Shown in pieces: positions 8,983 to 16,645 of a DNA stretch of 64,000 nucleotides. The DNA lies in assembly GCA_964236465.1 (NCBI GenBank), contig CAXSBZ010000005.1:62001-126000 (forward strand). Reading direction: 5' to 3'. How positions within the stretch are numbered: the stretch's first letter is position 1; each line of letters starts with the position of its first letter. The translations under genes and the position numbers were made by a program. This DNA is from Mucilaginibacter_A sp964236465 (GTDB lineage: Bacteria; Bacteroidota; Bacteroidia; Sphingobacteriales; Sphingobacteriaceae). Under the pieces are notes generated by a model. That model searched no databases. It was not told where the DNA came from and saw nothing but the letters and a program-made list of their open reading frames with translations.

Positions 8983-11072
8983 TCCAGTTCGAGTACAATT
9001 TTAGAGCCTTTCGGGATCAAACTTCCGGCATCAACCGATTGGCGGACAACCGTTCCGCTGCCGACAACCGCAACTTTATAGCCTGCATTTCCCATGATAA
9101 ACAAAGCATCACGCAAACCCATACCTAATGTGGCAGGCACTGCACCTTTTTTGGTTACGGTTCCACTGTTGATTCCTTCACTGCTGTCGGTTTCCGTTTC
9201 TTTATTTTTGGCAGAAACAGGTTTCAAACCAAATTTGCTGTAAACTTCCTGCACGGCTTTTTGCTGTCCGGCTTTGGTTTGGGGTGATTGCTGTCCGGCT
9301 GCAACAAAATGTTCTGTTGGTGCTTGGTTCAAATCCAGATCACTTGAATAAACTTTATCAGCCACTTCCCTAAAAACCGGCCCGGAAACCGAAGCCCCAT
9401 AGTAATCACCTTTCGGATCATTGATCACCACGATCATCGAATATTTAGGCTTTTCTGCCGGAAAATAGCCTACAAAAGAAGCTTGGTATTGGCGCTTTCC
9501 TTTATAACCTCTATTTGCATCGGCAACTTGTGCAGTGCCTGTTTTGCCAGCTATTTTATACAATGGATTGTAAACGAATTTTTTGCCGCTACCTTCGATA
9601 ACTACACCTTCTAACATTTTTTTGATCTTACCTAAAGTAACATTAGAGCAAATTTTATCTTTAATAACTCTTGCTTGAAATTGCTCTATAGGACTGCCCA
9701 ACCTTCTGATTTCCTTTACAAAGATTGGCGCAATATATTTTCCATTATTCGCAACGGCATTGTAAAACGAAAGCATTTTTAAAGGTGTCAGCTGCATTTC
9801 ATAACCGTAAGCCATTTGCGGCAAAGTCATGTTTTTGTTCCAACTCTTATTTTCAGGATTTTTGATAACAGGCTGTGCTTCGCCCGGAATTTGCAATTTT
9901 AACATTTCATTCAAGTGCCAATCGTATAAATGGTCGGTAAATTGAGATTGGTTTTCATGGTAAGCATTGTTAACTAAAAAAGCTACGGCAGCATTGGAGG
10001 ATAGTTCAAATGCTTTTTTTACTGTAACCACTCCAATACTTCCGTGAGAATCTTTAATGGTATGACCAGGAATTTGATATGTTCCGGTGTTAACCATTGT
10101 GTTAGTATCTACTTTGTGATCTTCCAGCAAAGCCATGTACGATGCGACTTTAAAAGTTGAACCCGGATCCTGATTACCGGCAATGGCATAATTAAATTTT
10201 TCCTGATAAACGCCGGTAGATACTTTTGTAAAATTGGCAACCGCACGAACTTCACCGGTTGCAACTTCCATCAAAATAACTGCACCATGATCGGCATCAC
10301 TTTTGATCAGCTGTTTTTCCAAAGCATTTTGCGCCACATCCTGAAAATTCACATCCAGCGTAGAGATAATATCCGCGCCTTCTTTCGGGGCGATTTCGTA
10401 ATCGTCATTTACCGGTTTCCAAACGCCGCCTGCAATGCGCTGCATCAAACGCTTGCCGGATTCTCCATTGATAAAAGAAGCATAGGCACCTTCCAGCCCA
10501 ACTGCATTTTTGACGTTCTCATTTTTATAACCAATGGTACGGGCAGCCAAAGATCGGTATGGCAAAATCCGTTTGTTTTGTTGTGCAATGATCAAACCGC
10601 CGCCGTATTTGCCCAAATTAAATATGGGAAATTTTTTAATCTGCTTTAAATCCTGGAAAGAAACCCGGCGTTTGATTAGCAGGTAACGGGAATTATTTCG
10701 GCGGCCGTCGCGCAGATAGCGGGAATAATCCCGTGCTGGTTTATCACCAAAAAACGCAGAAAGTTTCATGGCCAGGGAATCTACTTTGCCATAAAAAACT
10801 TTGTCATCGGTAATCGTTCCGTCCATCATGTCCATGCGCACTTCATATTCTGGCACAGAAGTGGCAAGCATACTGCCGTCCTGCGCAAAAATATTTCCGC
10901 GGGCGGCTTCTACATTTACATATCGGATTGACAGGCTATCCTGCATGGCAGCCCATTTTTTACCCTGTAAAAACTGCACGCGGCACAGCTGAAACATCAC
11001 TGCCGCAGCAAAGAATACAATCAGGCCAAAGGCGAGATATACGCGGAGCAGTATGTTGGTTCTAATGCTCAT
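8979..11072 (-). CDS. ftsI: Septal penicillin-binding protein FtsI with C-terminal PASTA domain
   Basis: Class B PBP, the D,D-transpeptidase of the divisome. The 697-residue product has one N-terminal membrane helix (YLAFGLIVFFAAAVMF), a PBP dimerisation domain, and the transpeptidase with SxxK in DPGSTFKVAS (around residue 302), SxN in LSSNAAVAF and KTG in AGKTGTAQV (around residue 512). The last 60 residues (VPATLGMGLRDALFIMGN onward) form one PASTA-like domain, as in PBP2x-type proteins. It overlaps ftsL by 11 bases and murE by 4. A 12-mer copy sits at 10472-10483. Confidence 0.95.
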   Translation of the reverse strand: MSIRTNILLRVYLAFGLIVFFAAAVMFQLCRVQFLQGKKWAAMQDSLSIRYVNVEAARGNIFAQDGSMLATSVPEYEVRMDMMDGTITDDKVFYGKVDSLAMKLSAFFGDKPARDYSRYLRDGRRNNSRYLLIKRRVSFQDLKQIKKFPIFNLGKYGGGLIIAQQNKRILPYRSLAARTIGYKNENVKNAVGLEGAYASFINGESGKRLMQRIAGGVWKPVNDDYEIAPKEGADIISTLDVNFQDVAQNALEKQLIKSDADHGAVILMEVATGEVRAVANFTKVSTGVYQEKFNYAIAGNQDPGSTFKVASYMALLEDHKVDTNTMVNTGTYQIPGHTIKDSHGSIGVVTVKKAFELSSNAAVAFLVNNAYHENQSQFTDHLYDWHLNEMLKLQIPGEAQPVIKNPENKSWNKNMTLPQMAYGYEMQLTPLKMLSFYNAVANNGKYIAPIFVKEIRRLGSPIEQFQARVIKDKICSNVTLGKIKKMLEGVVIEGSGKKFVYNPLYKIAGKTGTAQVADANRGYKGKRQYQASFVGYFPAEKPKYSMIVVINDPKGDYYGASVSGPVFREVADKVYSSDLDLNQAPTEHFVAAGQQSPQTKAGQQKAVQEVYSKFGLKPVSAKNKETETDSSEGINSGTVTKKGAVPATLGMGLRDALFIMGNAGYKVAVVGSGTVVRQSVDAGSLIPKGSKIVLELE

Positions 11073-11472
11073 CGGCAGGTATCGTGATTTTTTGCGGCGG
11101 TTCTACAGAGGTTCTCAAGCCCAATGTGTCCGTCTTTTTTTCTACTTCAGACAAAGTGCTTTTAAAGGCCAGTTCGGCTTTGGTGGTTTTATAATCCCAG
11201 CTTAGTTCTTTTACTTGTTTGGACAGCTTATCAATGTCTCGAATATTATTTTCGGCCATGTGCCTGTTGGCAATATAGATCATCGCTAAAAAAGCCACAA
11301 AAAATATAAAAGGCAGCATCTGGGTAGCGGCATCCGTAGAAACCACACCTTTATGAAGCAACAAGGTGAAAAAATTATCGGGTATTTTACCGGCAGGCGG
11401 TTTTTCTTCCACAATCAGTTCTTTCTCTAATTCCTCGTCTTCCGGAATTTCTACTTTTAACCGATTGATCAT
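11062..11472 (-). CDS. ftsL: FtsL-like divisome protein
   Basis: A 136-residue bitopic protein: acidic cytoplasmic N-terminus (EIPEDEELEKELIVEE), one membrane helix near residues 51-68 (LPFIFFVAFLAMIYIA), then a periplasmic segment (ENNIRDIDKLSKQVKELSW) suited to a coiled coil. Sequence similarity to proteobacterial FtsL is minimal. Size, topology and position between rsmH and ftsI match the FtsL-type gene found at this place in Bacteroidota dcw clusters. Its start overlaps the rsmH stop as ATGA. Confidence 0.8.
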   Translation of the reverse strand: MINRLKVEIPEDEELEKELIVEEKPPAGKIPDNFFTLLLHKGVVSTDAATQMLPFIFFVAFLAMIYIANRHMAENNIRDIDKLSKQVKELSWDYKTTKAELAFKSTLSEVEKKTDTLGLRTSVEPPQKITIPADEH

Positions 11473-12371
11473 CTTTTTACAGCTATTCTTAATTTAGCAC
11501 TACGTGCCCGGTTATTTATTTTTATTTCTTCTTCCGATGCTGTGATCGCACCTCGGCTTACGGCATCAAAAGGTTTTTGGTCGTTTCCGAAAAAATCCTT
11601 TTCTACTTCACCTCGAAATTTTCCTTTGGCAATAAAATTTTTAACCAAACGATCTTCCAGCGAATGATAGGACATCACCACCAATCGTCCTCCAGATGCT
11701 AAAACATCTGCTGACTGCGTCAAAAATTCCTGCAAAGCTTCCAGTTCCTGGTTCACTTCAATCCGCAATGCCTGGAAAACCTGCGCCAGATATTTATTTT
11801 CTTTTCCTTTTGGGATCAAGCTTTGAATGGCATTTTTCAATTCGGCAATTGTGTTTATTGGTTGATTTAACCTTGCCGTTACTACTGTTTTTGCCAGTGT
11901 TTTTGCGTTCTGCAATTCGCCGTACATGCCAAAAATGCGGTGCAGTTCTTCTTCCGTATAAGTATTGATAATTTTTTTCGCCGTCAGATCACCGCTTTTG
12001 TTCATCCGCATATCCAGATCAGCATCAAAGCGAACGGAAAAACCACGTTCGGCCTGGTCAAACTGATGCGAAGAAACACCCAGATCAGCTAAAATCCCGT
12101 CAACAGGAAGTGCATCGTATAGGCGGCAGGAATTTTTCAAATATTTGAAATTCTGTTCAACAAAAGTAAAACGGCCATCATCAGGCGCATTTCGTTTGGC
12201 ATCTTCATCCTGATCAAAAGCCAGCAAACGGCCATTTTTGCCCAAATCATTTAATATTTTTTGAGAATGGCCGCCACCGCCAAAAGTTACATCCACATAC
12301 ACACCTTCTGGCCGGATAGCCAGCGCATCAATGCATTCCTGCAACATTACGGGTGTGTGGTAATTACTCAT
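11469..12371 (-). CDS. rsmH: 16S rRNA (cytosine-1402-N4)-methyltransferase RsmH
   Basis: S-adenosylmethionine-dependent enzyme methylating C1402 of 16S rRNA in the decoding centre (formerly MraW). The 300-residue product begins MSNYHTPVMLQECIDAL and has the SAM-binding motif DVTFGGGGHSQ near residues 28-38, LLAFDQDEDA, ILADLGVSSHQFD, and the C-terminal SYHSLEDRLVKNF and NNRARSAKLR. It is the second gene of the dcw operon, overlapping mraZ by 8 bases and ftsL by 4. Confidence 0.97.
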   Translation of the reverse strand: MSNYHTPVMLQECIDALAIRPEGVYVDVTFGGGGHSQKILNDLGKNGRLLAFDQDEDAKRNAPDDGRFTFVEQNFKYLKNSCRLYDALPVDGILADLGVSSHQFDQAERGFSVRFDADLDMRMNKSGDLTAKKIINTYTEEELHRIFGMYGELQNAKTLAKTVVTARLNQPINTIAELKNAIQSLIPKGKENKYLAQVFQALRIEVNQELEALQEFLTQSADVLASGGRLVVMSYHSLEDRLVKNFIAKGKFRGEVEKDFFGNDQKPFDAVSRGAITASEEEIKINNRARSAKLRIAVKR

Positions 12372-12828
12372 TCGTACCTTTTACTTTGTTGCCCATCACT
12401 TCTTCCGCCAGTTTGGCAAAATTTTCCGGCTCATTATCCAATTGTTCGTCGTAAGCACTTTGCGCCCAAACTTCTATTTTATTCAAATTCCCGGTCAGCA
12501 CCACATCAGTTCCGATACCGGCATATTCCAGCAGTGCTTTCGGAAAAAGCACTCTTCCGGCTGCATCCGGAACGACTTCTGTTGCGCCACGAGTAAAATA
12601 TCTGACAAAATCACGGTTCTTTTTTTCGTATTGATTCAGTTTTGACAGGTCATCCAATATCAAATCCCACTCCTTGCGCGGATAAACCACCAGGTGTTTT
12701 TCAAAGCCACGATTGATCACAAGTCCTTCACGCTCAGCTTCCGGAAGCTGTTTCCTGAGGTTTGCAGGGATCATCATTCTCCCTTTAGCATCAAGCTTAC
12801 ATTCAAACTCACCTAAAAAATGCGGCAT
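12364..12828 (-). CDS. mraZ: Transcriptional regulator MraZ
   Basis: DNA-binding regulator of the division and cell-wall cluster, forming rings of SpoVT-AbrB-like domains. The 154-residue product has the two duplicated half-motifs: DAKGRMMIPANLR near residue 13 and DAAGRVLFPKALL near residue 88. It is the first gene of the minus-strand operon. Three MraZ-type boxes lie 45-69 bases upstream of its start, so autoregulation of the operon is inferred. Confidence 0.95.
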   Translation of the reverse strand: MPHFLGEFECKLDAKGRMMIPANLRKQLPEAEREGLVINRGFEKHLVVYPRKEWDLILDDLSKLNQYEKKNRDFVRYFTRGATEVVPDAAGRVLFPKALLEYAGIGTDVVLTGNLNKIEVWAQSAYDEQLDNEPENFAKLAEEVMGNKVKGTNE

Positions 12829-12872
12829 TATCCAGGTTAGGGTAATATTTAATGAGTAAAAGTATAAAAATT

Positions 12873-12897
12873 ACCACCTTTTACCACTATCTCCCAC
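12873..12897 (-). promoter_or_regulatory. Three MraZ boxes upstream of mraZ
   Basis: Read on the minus strand, the segment is GTGGG, AGATA, GTGGT, AAAAG, GTGGT: three GTGGK units at exactly 10-base period with 5-base spacers. MraZ is known to bind direct repeats of this form (TGGGN in E. coli, GTG-type in other bacteria) separated by 5 bases, upstream of its own operon. The array ends 45 bases before the mraZ start, suitable for repressing the dcw promoter. Confidence 0.8.
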
Positions 12898-12966
12898 TAA
12901 AAGTTTTCAACAAACTTTTTCAACATTTCTTTAAACGAAAATTTATAGGCATACTGTTTTTACCGG

Positions 12967-12994
12967 CATAAAAAAAGTCTGCTACGGCAGACTT
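12967..12994 (-). terminator. Rho-independent terminator (minus strand)
   Basis: Stem AAGTCTGC / GCAGACTT with a 4-base loop at 12975-12994. On the minus strand the stem is followed by a run of T (complement of the A-run 12969-12976). It would stop transcripts coming from the PIG-L and carbamoyltransferase genes before they enter the mraZ promoter region. Confidence 0.7.
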
Positions 12995-13099
12995 AGGTTT
13001 TAAAGATGTTTAGCTAATTAGATGTGCTAAAATTACTTCAACAAATTAATTTTTAAGCCTAATTTTAGAGCCTGTCTTAATAGCTTAGAATTGATGCCA

Positions 13100-13186
13100 A
13101 TGCTTCTTTTACCCTATAAAAATTGGTGTTTGCATCAATCTGAACAAAACAAACGCCTGACATTTTTTAGTTGATAAAAGAAGCAT
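13100..13186. repeat. Inverted pair of dispersed 12-mers (87 bases)
   Basis: ATGCTTCTTTTA at 13100-13111 and TAAAAGAAGCAT at 13175-13186 face each other across 63 bases. The same arrangement occurs at 14000-14073 and 15925-16007, so the PIG-L and carbamoyltransferase genes are each bracketed by such pairs. The inner flanks resemble each other (CTATAAA after the left core, TTTTTAG before the right core), which reflects the extended form of the motif. Confidence 0.75.
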
Positions 13187-13241
13187 CGAAAATAGATTGA
13201 ATAAAATTTAAACAGCCTCTTGATTTGTGAAGAAAAATACC

Positions 13242-13964
13242 CTAAACCAATTCACCTTTCAATCGGTCAATAACATCAGCTTCGCCCCACAATCTTTCGC
13301 CGCCTATTTTATGCAAGTAAGTAATAATTTCCGAACATATTTCATCGTTCACCTGGCTTTGATATACACGGATGGCTTGCTCTTTATCTATTTTACTGTT
13401 TTCAAGGTCATCAATATAATTTACCAGTTTTACAGCTAATTTTTCCTCTAAATCTTGAATATGACCGTCTATTTCTTCTTGACTGACTCTGGCCGTATAA
13501 GGCAAATCCTCATAAAAAAGCACCTGTTTATTTTGATAAAGTTGTGCGACTGCTTCGGCACAAAGCGTATGGTCAATATGGTTGCCCAAAGCAAGCGGAC
13601 AAAGGATTAGGCCATCAGCATTTATGGCTAAAAAGCTTTTGATTTCTTCGATTAAATCCAGTTCTGCCGGATTGAATTGATTAAACTGATGGATATAATT
13701 ATTTCTCAACGGCGCATCAAGCAGGTCGAGGTTGATGATATTGATTTCCGAATTAAACAATTTGTTAAATTCCTGATCTTCCTTTTTCCGTAACAAACTC
13801 ACTTTGTCTTTGCCTTTTACACCACAATCAATTGTGGTAAAAGCAGAAATCGTGAAACAGTTTATCAAAGTAACCGGCCAGTTAGCGGCAACAAACTTTG
13901 CAATATTCAAAGTCAAACAAAACGCCGCATCATCAATATGCGGCGACAAAATATATATTTTCAA
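13242..13964 (-). CDS. PIG-L family deacetylase
   Basis: LmbE/PIG-L fold zinc-dependent deacetylase, which typically removes N-acetyl groups from GlcNAc-containing glycans or conjugates. The metal motif PHIDD is at residues 8-12 and the second histidine motif GNHIDHTL lies mid-protein. I propose the TTG at 13964 (KIYILSPHIDD), giving 240 residues: the PIG-L fold starts exactly there, and TTG starts are common in this genome. Reading back to ATG 14171 would add 69 low-complexity residues, cross two 12-mer copies and overlap the carbamoyltransferase. It is 133 bases downstream of the carbamoyltransferase on the same strand; co-function in glycan modification is inferred. Confidence 0.78.
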   Translation of the reverse strand: MKIYILSPHIDDAAFCLTLNIAKFVAANWPVTLINCFTISAFTTIDCGVKGKDKVSLLRKKEDQEFNKLFNSEINIINLDLLDAPLRNNYIHQFNQFNPAELDLIEEIKSFLAINADGLILCPLALGNHIDHTLCAEAVAQLYQNKQVLFYEDLPYTARVSQEEIDGHIQDLEEKLAVKLVNYIDDLENSKIDKEQAIRVYQSQVNDEICSEIITYLHKIGGERLWGEADVIDRLKGELV

Positions 13965-13999
13965 ACCCGGTATTTTTAAGTTTATATTAGAAAACAAGA

Positions 14000-14073
14000 A
14001 TGCTTCTTTTATCAATGTTTTTTTGTTTTCTGCGGAAACACAAAGCACAAAATTGAGGTGATAAAAGAAGCAT
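14000..14073. repeat. Inverted pair of dispersed 12-mers (74 bases)
   Basis: ATGCTTCTTTTATC at 14000-14013 and GATAAAAGAAGCAT at 14060-14073 form a 14-base perfect inverted repeat with a 46-base loop. It fills the gap between the carbamoyltransferase stop (14098) and the proposed PIG-L start (13964). Confidence 0.8.
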
Positions 14074-14097
14074 CCGAAATAAAGTTTAAAAAGATTT

Positions 14098-15771
14098 TTA
14101 TACTTGATAACTTGAAAGTTGCAAAGGATTGGTAACCGGAATTTTTTTGGAGATGATATACGGCGGAACAACCAGGTGGTGGATCGGATGCTTTACAAAA
14201 CAATCCAAAGCATCAGTCAAGGTTTCTACCATGGTCTCATTTTTGCCGTTAAAAGAAGTATTTGCGATGATACCAACGCCTATTTTTTCTTTAAAATTGC
14301 TGATCAGATCGTAAATAAAAGCATTATCTTCTTTGCTTACGGTTTGAATTCGGGCACTGTAATCAATATGTTCAATGGTTGGGAAACGATGTTTGTACTC
14401 ATCCTGCAAAAAAGCGGTGAAAAGCATAAAAGGTGCTCTTCCTTCAAACTGAAAATACTTGCTCACATCTTCCTGCAACACAAACGGCGCAATCGGGCGG
14501 AACCATTCCCGGCCTTTGATAAAAGTATTGATCCAAAATTTATTGACCGCATAACGGGTATCGGCAACAATGCTTCGGTTGCCCAAAGCTCGCGGCCCGA
14601 ATTCGCTATGGCTTTGAAATACGCAAAGAATTTTTCCCCAGTAAATATGGTTGGCGCATTCTTCGATTAAATTTTCCGGTTCAGCAATCGTTAATTCAGG
14701 GTAATTTTCAATCAGTTTGGTTACTTCATTGATATCTACGGCCGGCCCTAAATAATCAAACTTCCAGTCAAATTCATTTTTTAGTTTGAAGTATTCCATC
14801 GCACCATAAATCGCACAACCAACAGAAGTTCCGCCGTCATGTGGTGCCGGCGGGATAAACAAATCATATCCCTGCTCCAAAACCCGCGTGTTTGCCACGC
14901 AATTTAAAGCGCAGCCGCCAGCATAAGCAATATTTTTTGTTCCGGTAACTTCGCTTAGCCAGGCAGCAATTTCGATCAACGCTTTTTCAAAAACCTCCTG
15001 GCCTTTTGCTGCAAAATCTGCTTTTTCCTGGAAGGTTTTTATTTCAGTATCATAAAAGTAATCGGTTGATTTAAATATTTCTTTCCATTCCTCCGGAATC
15101 ATCACTTCGCCTTCTTGTACAATCAAATCAGGCAAATCCAATTTACCCGGATCACCATAACCGGCCAGTCCCATTACTTTTCCTTCGCTACCTTCTCCCC
15201 CAAATAAACAAGCCGTTAGTTTGTAATAAAAATTACCCAAACCTTCCGGCTTTTCCGGGTTCCGATCATGCAGCTGCTTTTTAATACACTTGATTTCTCC
15301 ATTTTGGCAATAGTAATAAGATGCTACTTCAAACAGGTTTGCCTTGCCTTCTTTTCCTGGATAATCATATTCAATCAGCTCAACCGGGCTTCCAACCGAA
15401 TCAATAATCATCACCGCGCAGGTATCAAAACCGGATGGCGGAAAAGCACTGTATAAATGCGCCAAATGATGCGAAATATCGATAATACGGGCATCGTCTT
15501 TTAACTGAAATTCTCTCCGCAGCTCTTCATGGTATTCTTCTTTTCTTTCGATCTCGTTATCTGCCGACCAGCATTCTACAATTAAATCATAAGGCCGGTT
15601 TACAGCCGGAATATGTTCTTTATAAAGTTTCATATCGCCAAGCCTCCCCCAATGGTGCTTGCGTTTAGTTAGCCGCTCTTTGTGGATAGACATGATATGT
15701 TTTCCGCCTTCAAAAACTGAAATAGTGCCGTCTTGTGTTCTGTTGATACCTAAAATAGAAGGTGTAGCCAT
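14098..15771 (-). CDS. Carbamoyltransferase, NodU/CmcH (TobZ) family
   Basis: Transfers a carbamoyl group from carbamoyl phosphate through carbamoyl-adenylate to a sugar or natural-product hydroxyl. The 557-residue product has the N-terminal Kae1-like domain with metal-binding HHLAHLYSAF near residues 101-110, AYAGGCALNCVAN near 285, and the C-terminal carbamoyltransferase domain with EFGPRALGNRSI, EWFRPIAPFVL and ANTSFNGKNETMV. Length is normal for the family. The acceptor cannot be read from the sequence; the adjacent PIG-L gene suggests a cell-surface glycan. One T-variant of the 12-mer lies at 14250-14261. Confidence 0.9.
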   Translation of the reverse strand: MATPSILGINRTQDGTISVFEGGKHIMSIHKERLTKRKHHWGRLGDMKLYKEHIPAVNRPYDLIVECWSADNEIERKEEYHEELRREFQLKDDARIIDISHHLAHLYSAFPPSGFDTCAVMIIDSVGSPVELIEYDYPGKEGKANLFEVASYYYCQNGEIKCIKKQLHDRNPEKPEGLGNFYYKLTACLFGGEGSEGKVMGLAGYGDPGKLDLPDLIVQEGEVMIPEEWKEIFKSTDYFYDTEIKTFQEKADFAAKGQEVFEKALIEIAAWLSEVTGTKNIAYAGGCALNCVANTRVLEQGYDLFIPPAPHDGGTSVGCAIYGAMEYFKLKNEFDWKFDYLGPAVDINEVTKLIENYPELTIAEPENLIEECANHIYWGKILCVFQSHSEFGPRALGNRSIVADTRYAVNKFWINTFIKGREWFRPIAPFVLQEDVSKYFQFEGRAPFMLFTAFLQDEYKHRFPTIEHIDYSARIQTVSKEDNAFIYDLISNFKEKIGVGIIANTSFNGKNETMVETLTDALDCFVKHPIHHLVVPPYIISKKIPVTNPLQLSSYQV

Positions 15772-16048
15772 GTGTATAAAAATTTAAGTTTTTAAAGATG
15801 GGTAATACGATAAAGAATGTAAATGTTTGAGGCAGGAATTATATTAATAAGCAACAACGCTGACCGTAATTTTTACAATTATTAATCATTCAAAGATTTA
15901 TACTGATCCTGCTTTAAAACAACAATGCTTCTTTTAGCACTATAAATTATGGTTTGGTTTATGCAGCTGTAAAAAGGTTAACGGTTTTTAGGTGATAAAA
16001 GAAGCATGGAGTTTTTAGGCTGAAGCGGCTTACATTGCCTCATCCGTA
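15772..16048. other. 277-base intergenic region with inverted 12-mer pair
   Basis: Between the GNAT stop (16049) and the carbamoyltransferase start (15771). Contains ATGCTTCTTTTA at 15925-15936 and TAAAAGAAGCAT at 15996-16007, an 83-base inverted pair. No coding sequence or other motif was recognised. Confidence 0.7.
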
Positions 16049-16561
16049 CTATTGATTACTGAACAACATTAACTCTTCCGTACTTCCCGGAAAAGCAAAT
16101 GTCTTTTTAAACTTTAATCCAATCTTTTCCAAAAGTTTGATTGATTTTCCGTTTTCCGGCTTTGTTATAGCAAGTACATGAGATAGTTTCAATTTGTCTT
16201 TTGCAAAAATTATAGTTGCTTTTGCTATTTCAAAAGCATAACCCTTTCCTGCAAACTCCGGTAAAAAAGCAAAGCCAATATCCGGATTTTCTAAGTTTTC
16301 ACGTTTGATTATACCGCACATTCCGATTGGTGTTTTGTCAATCTTCAATTCAACCAATGATAATCCGAACCCGTTTTTTTGATAACTTTCTATTGGCCCG
16401 TTCAAAAGATATTGTTTTGCCTGTTCTGCTATTTTTATATTTCGATCACCAATAAATTCTATCCAACCCGGACTATTTAAAAGTTGAATTATAAAATTTG
16501 TATCGTTAATTGTAAATTCCCTCAACCCCAAACGCGCTGTTTCTAAAATATAAGAGTTCAT
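16049..16561 (-). CDS. GNAT acetyltransferase, RimJ/RimL type
   Basis: Acetyl-CoA dependent N-acetyltransferase of the group that includes ribosomal-protein acetylases, but the substrate is unknown. The 170-residue product starts MNSYILETARLGLREFTIND, the usual RimL-type opening (TxRLxLR). Acetyl-CoA binding motif A is in the segment DIGFAFLPEFAGKGYAFE (about residues 93-110), and SIKLLEKIGLKF is the typical C-terminal strand-helix region. Monocistronic on the minus strand. Confidence 0.85.
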   Translation of the reverse strand: MNSYILETARLGLREFTINDTNFIIQLLNSPGWIEFIGDRNIKIAEQAKQYLLNGPIESYQKNGFGLSLVELKIDKTPIGMCGIIKRENLENPDIGFAFLPEFAGKGYAFEIAKATIIFAKDKLKLSHVLAITKPENGKSIKLLEKIGLKFKKTFAFPGSTEELMLFSNQ

Positions 16562-16645
16562 TTTTTAGGTTAATATTTAGCGGAGTTACTTGCTATCCAT
16601 GCTTTAAAAGGAAATTTATAAAGCGCAAATTACTGAAACTCCTAT

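Larger units (their letters stand above)
12829..13241. other. 413-base intergenic region upstream of the dcw operon
   Basis: Contains no convincing gene. From left to right it holds the mraZ leader with three MraZ boxes (12873-12897), a copy of the 12-mer in its ATACTGTTTTTA form (12951-12962), a strong hairpin with a T-run on the minus strand (12967-12994), and an inverted pair of 12-mers (13100-13186). A possible Bacteroidota-type -7 element (TACTTTTA on the minus strand near 12851-12858) precedes mraZ, but I see no clear -33 TTTG at the right distance. Confidence 0.6.

Noticed and set aside
13965..14171. N-terminal extension of the PIG-L protein starting at ATG 14171
   Set aside because: The 69 added residues are low complexity, overlap the carbamoyltransferase 3' end and cross an inverted 12-mer pair; the PIG-L fold begins at the TTG at 13964.
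13100..16007. Calling the three inverted 12-mer pairs proven MITEs
   Set aside because: The internal sequences are not clearly homologous and I saw no target-site duplications; the same cores occur singly throughout the window.
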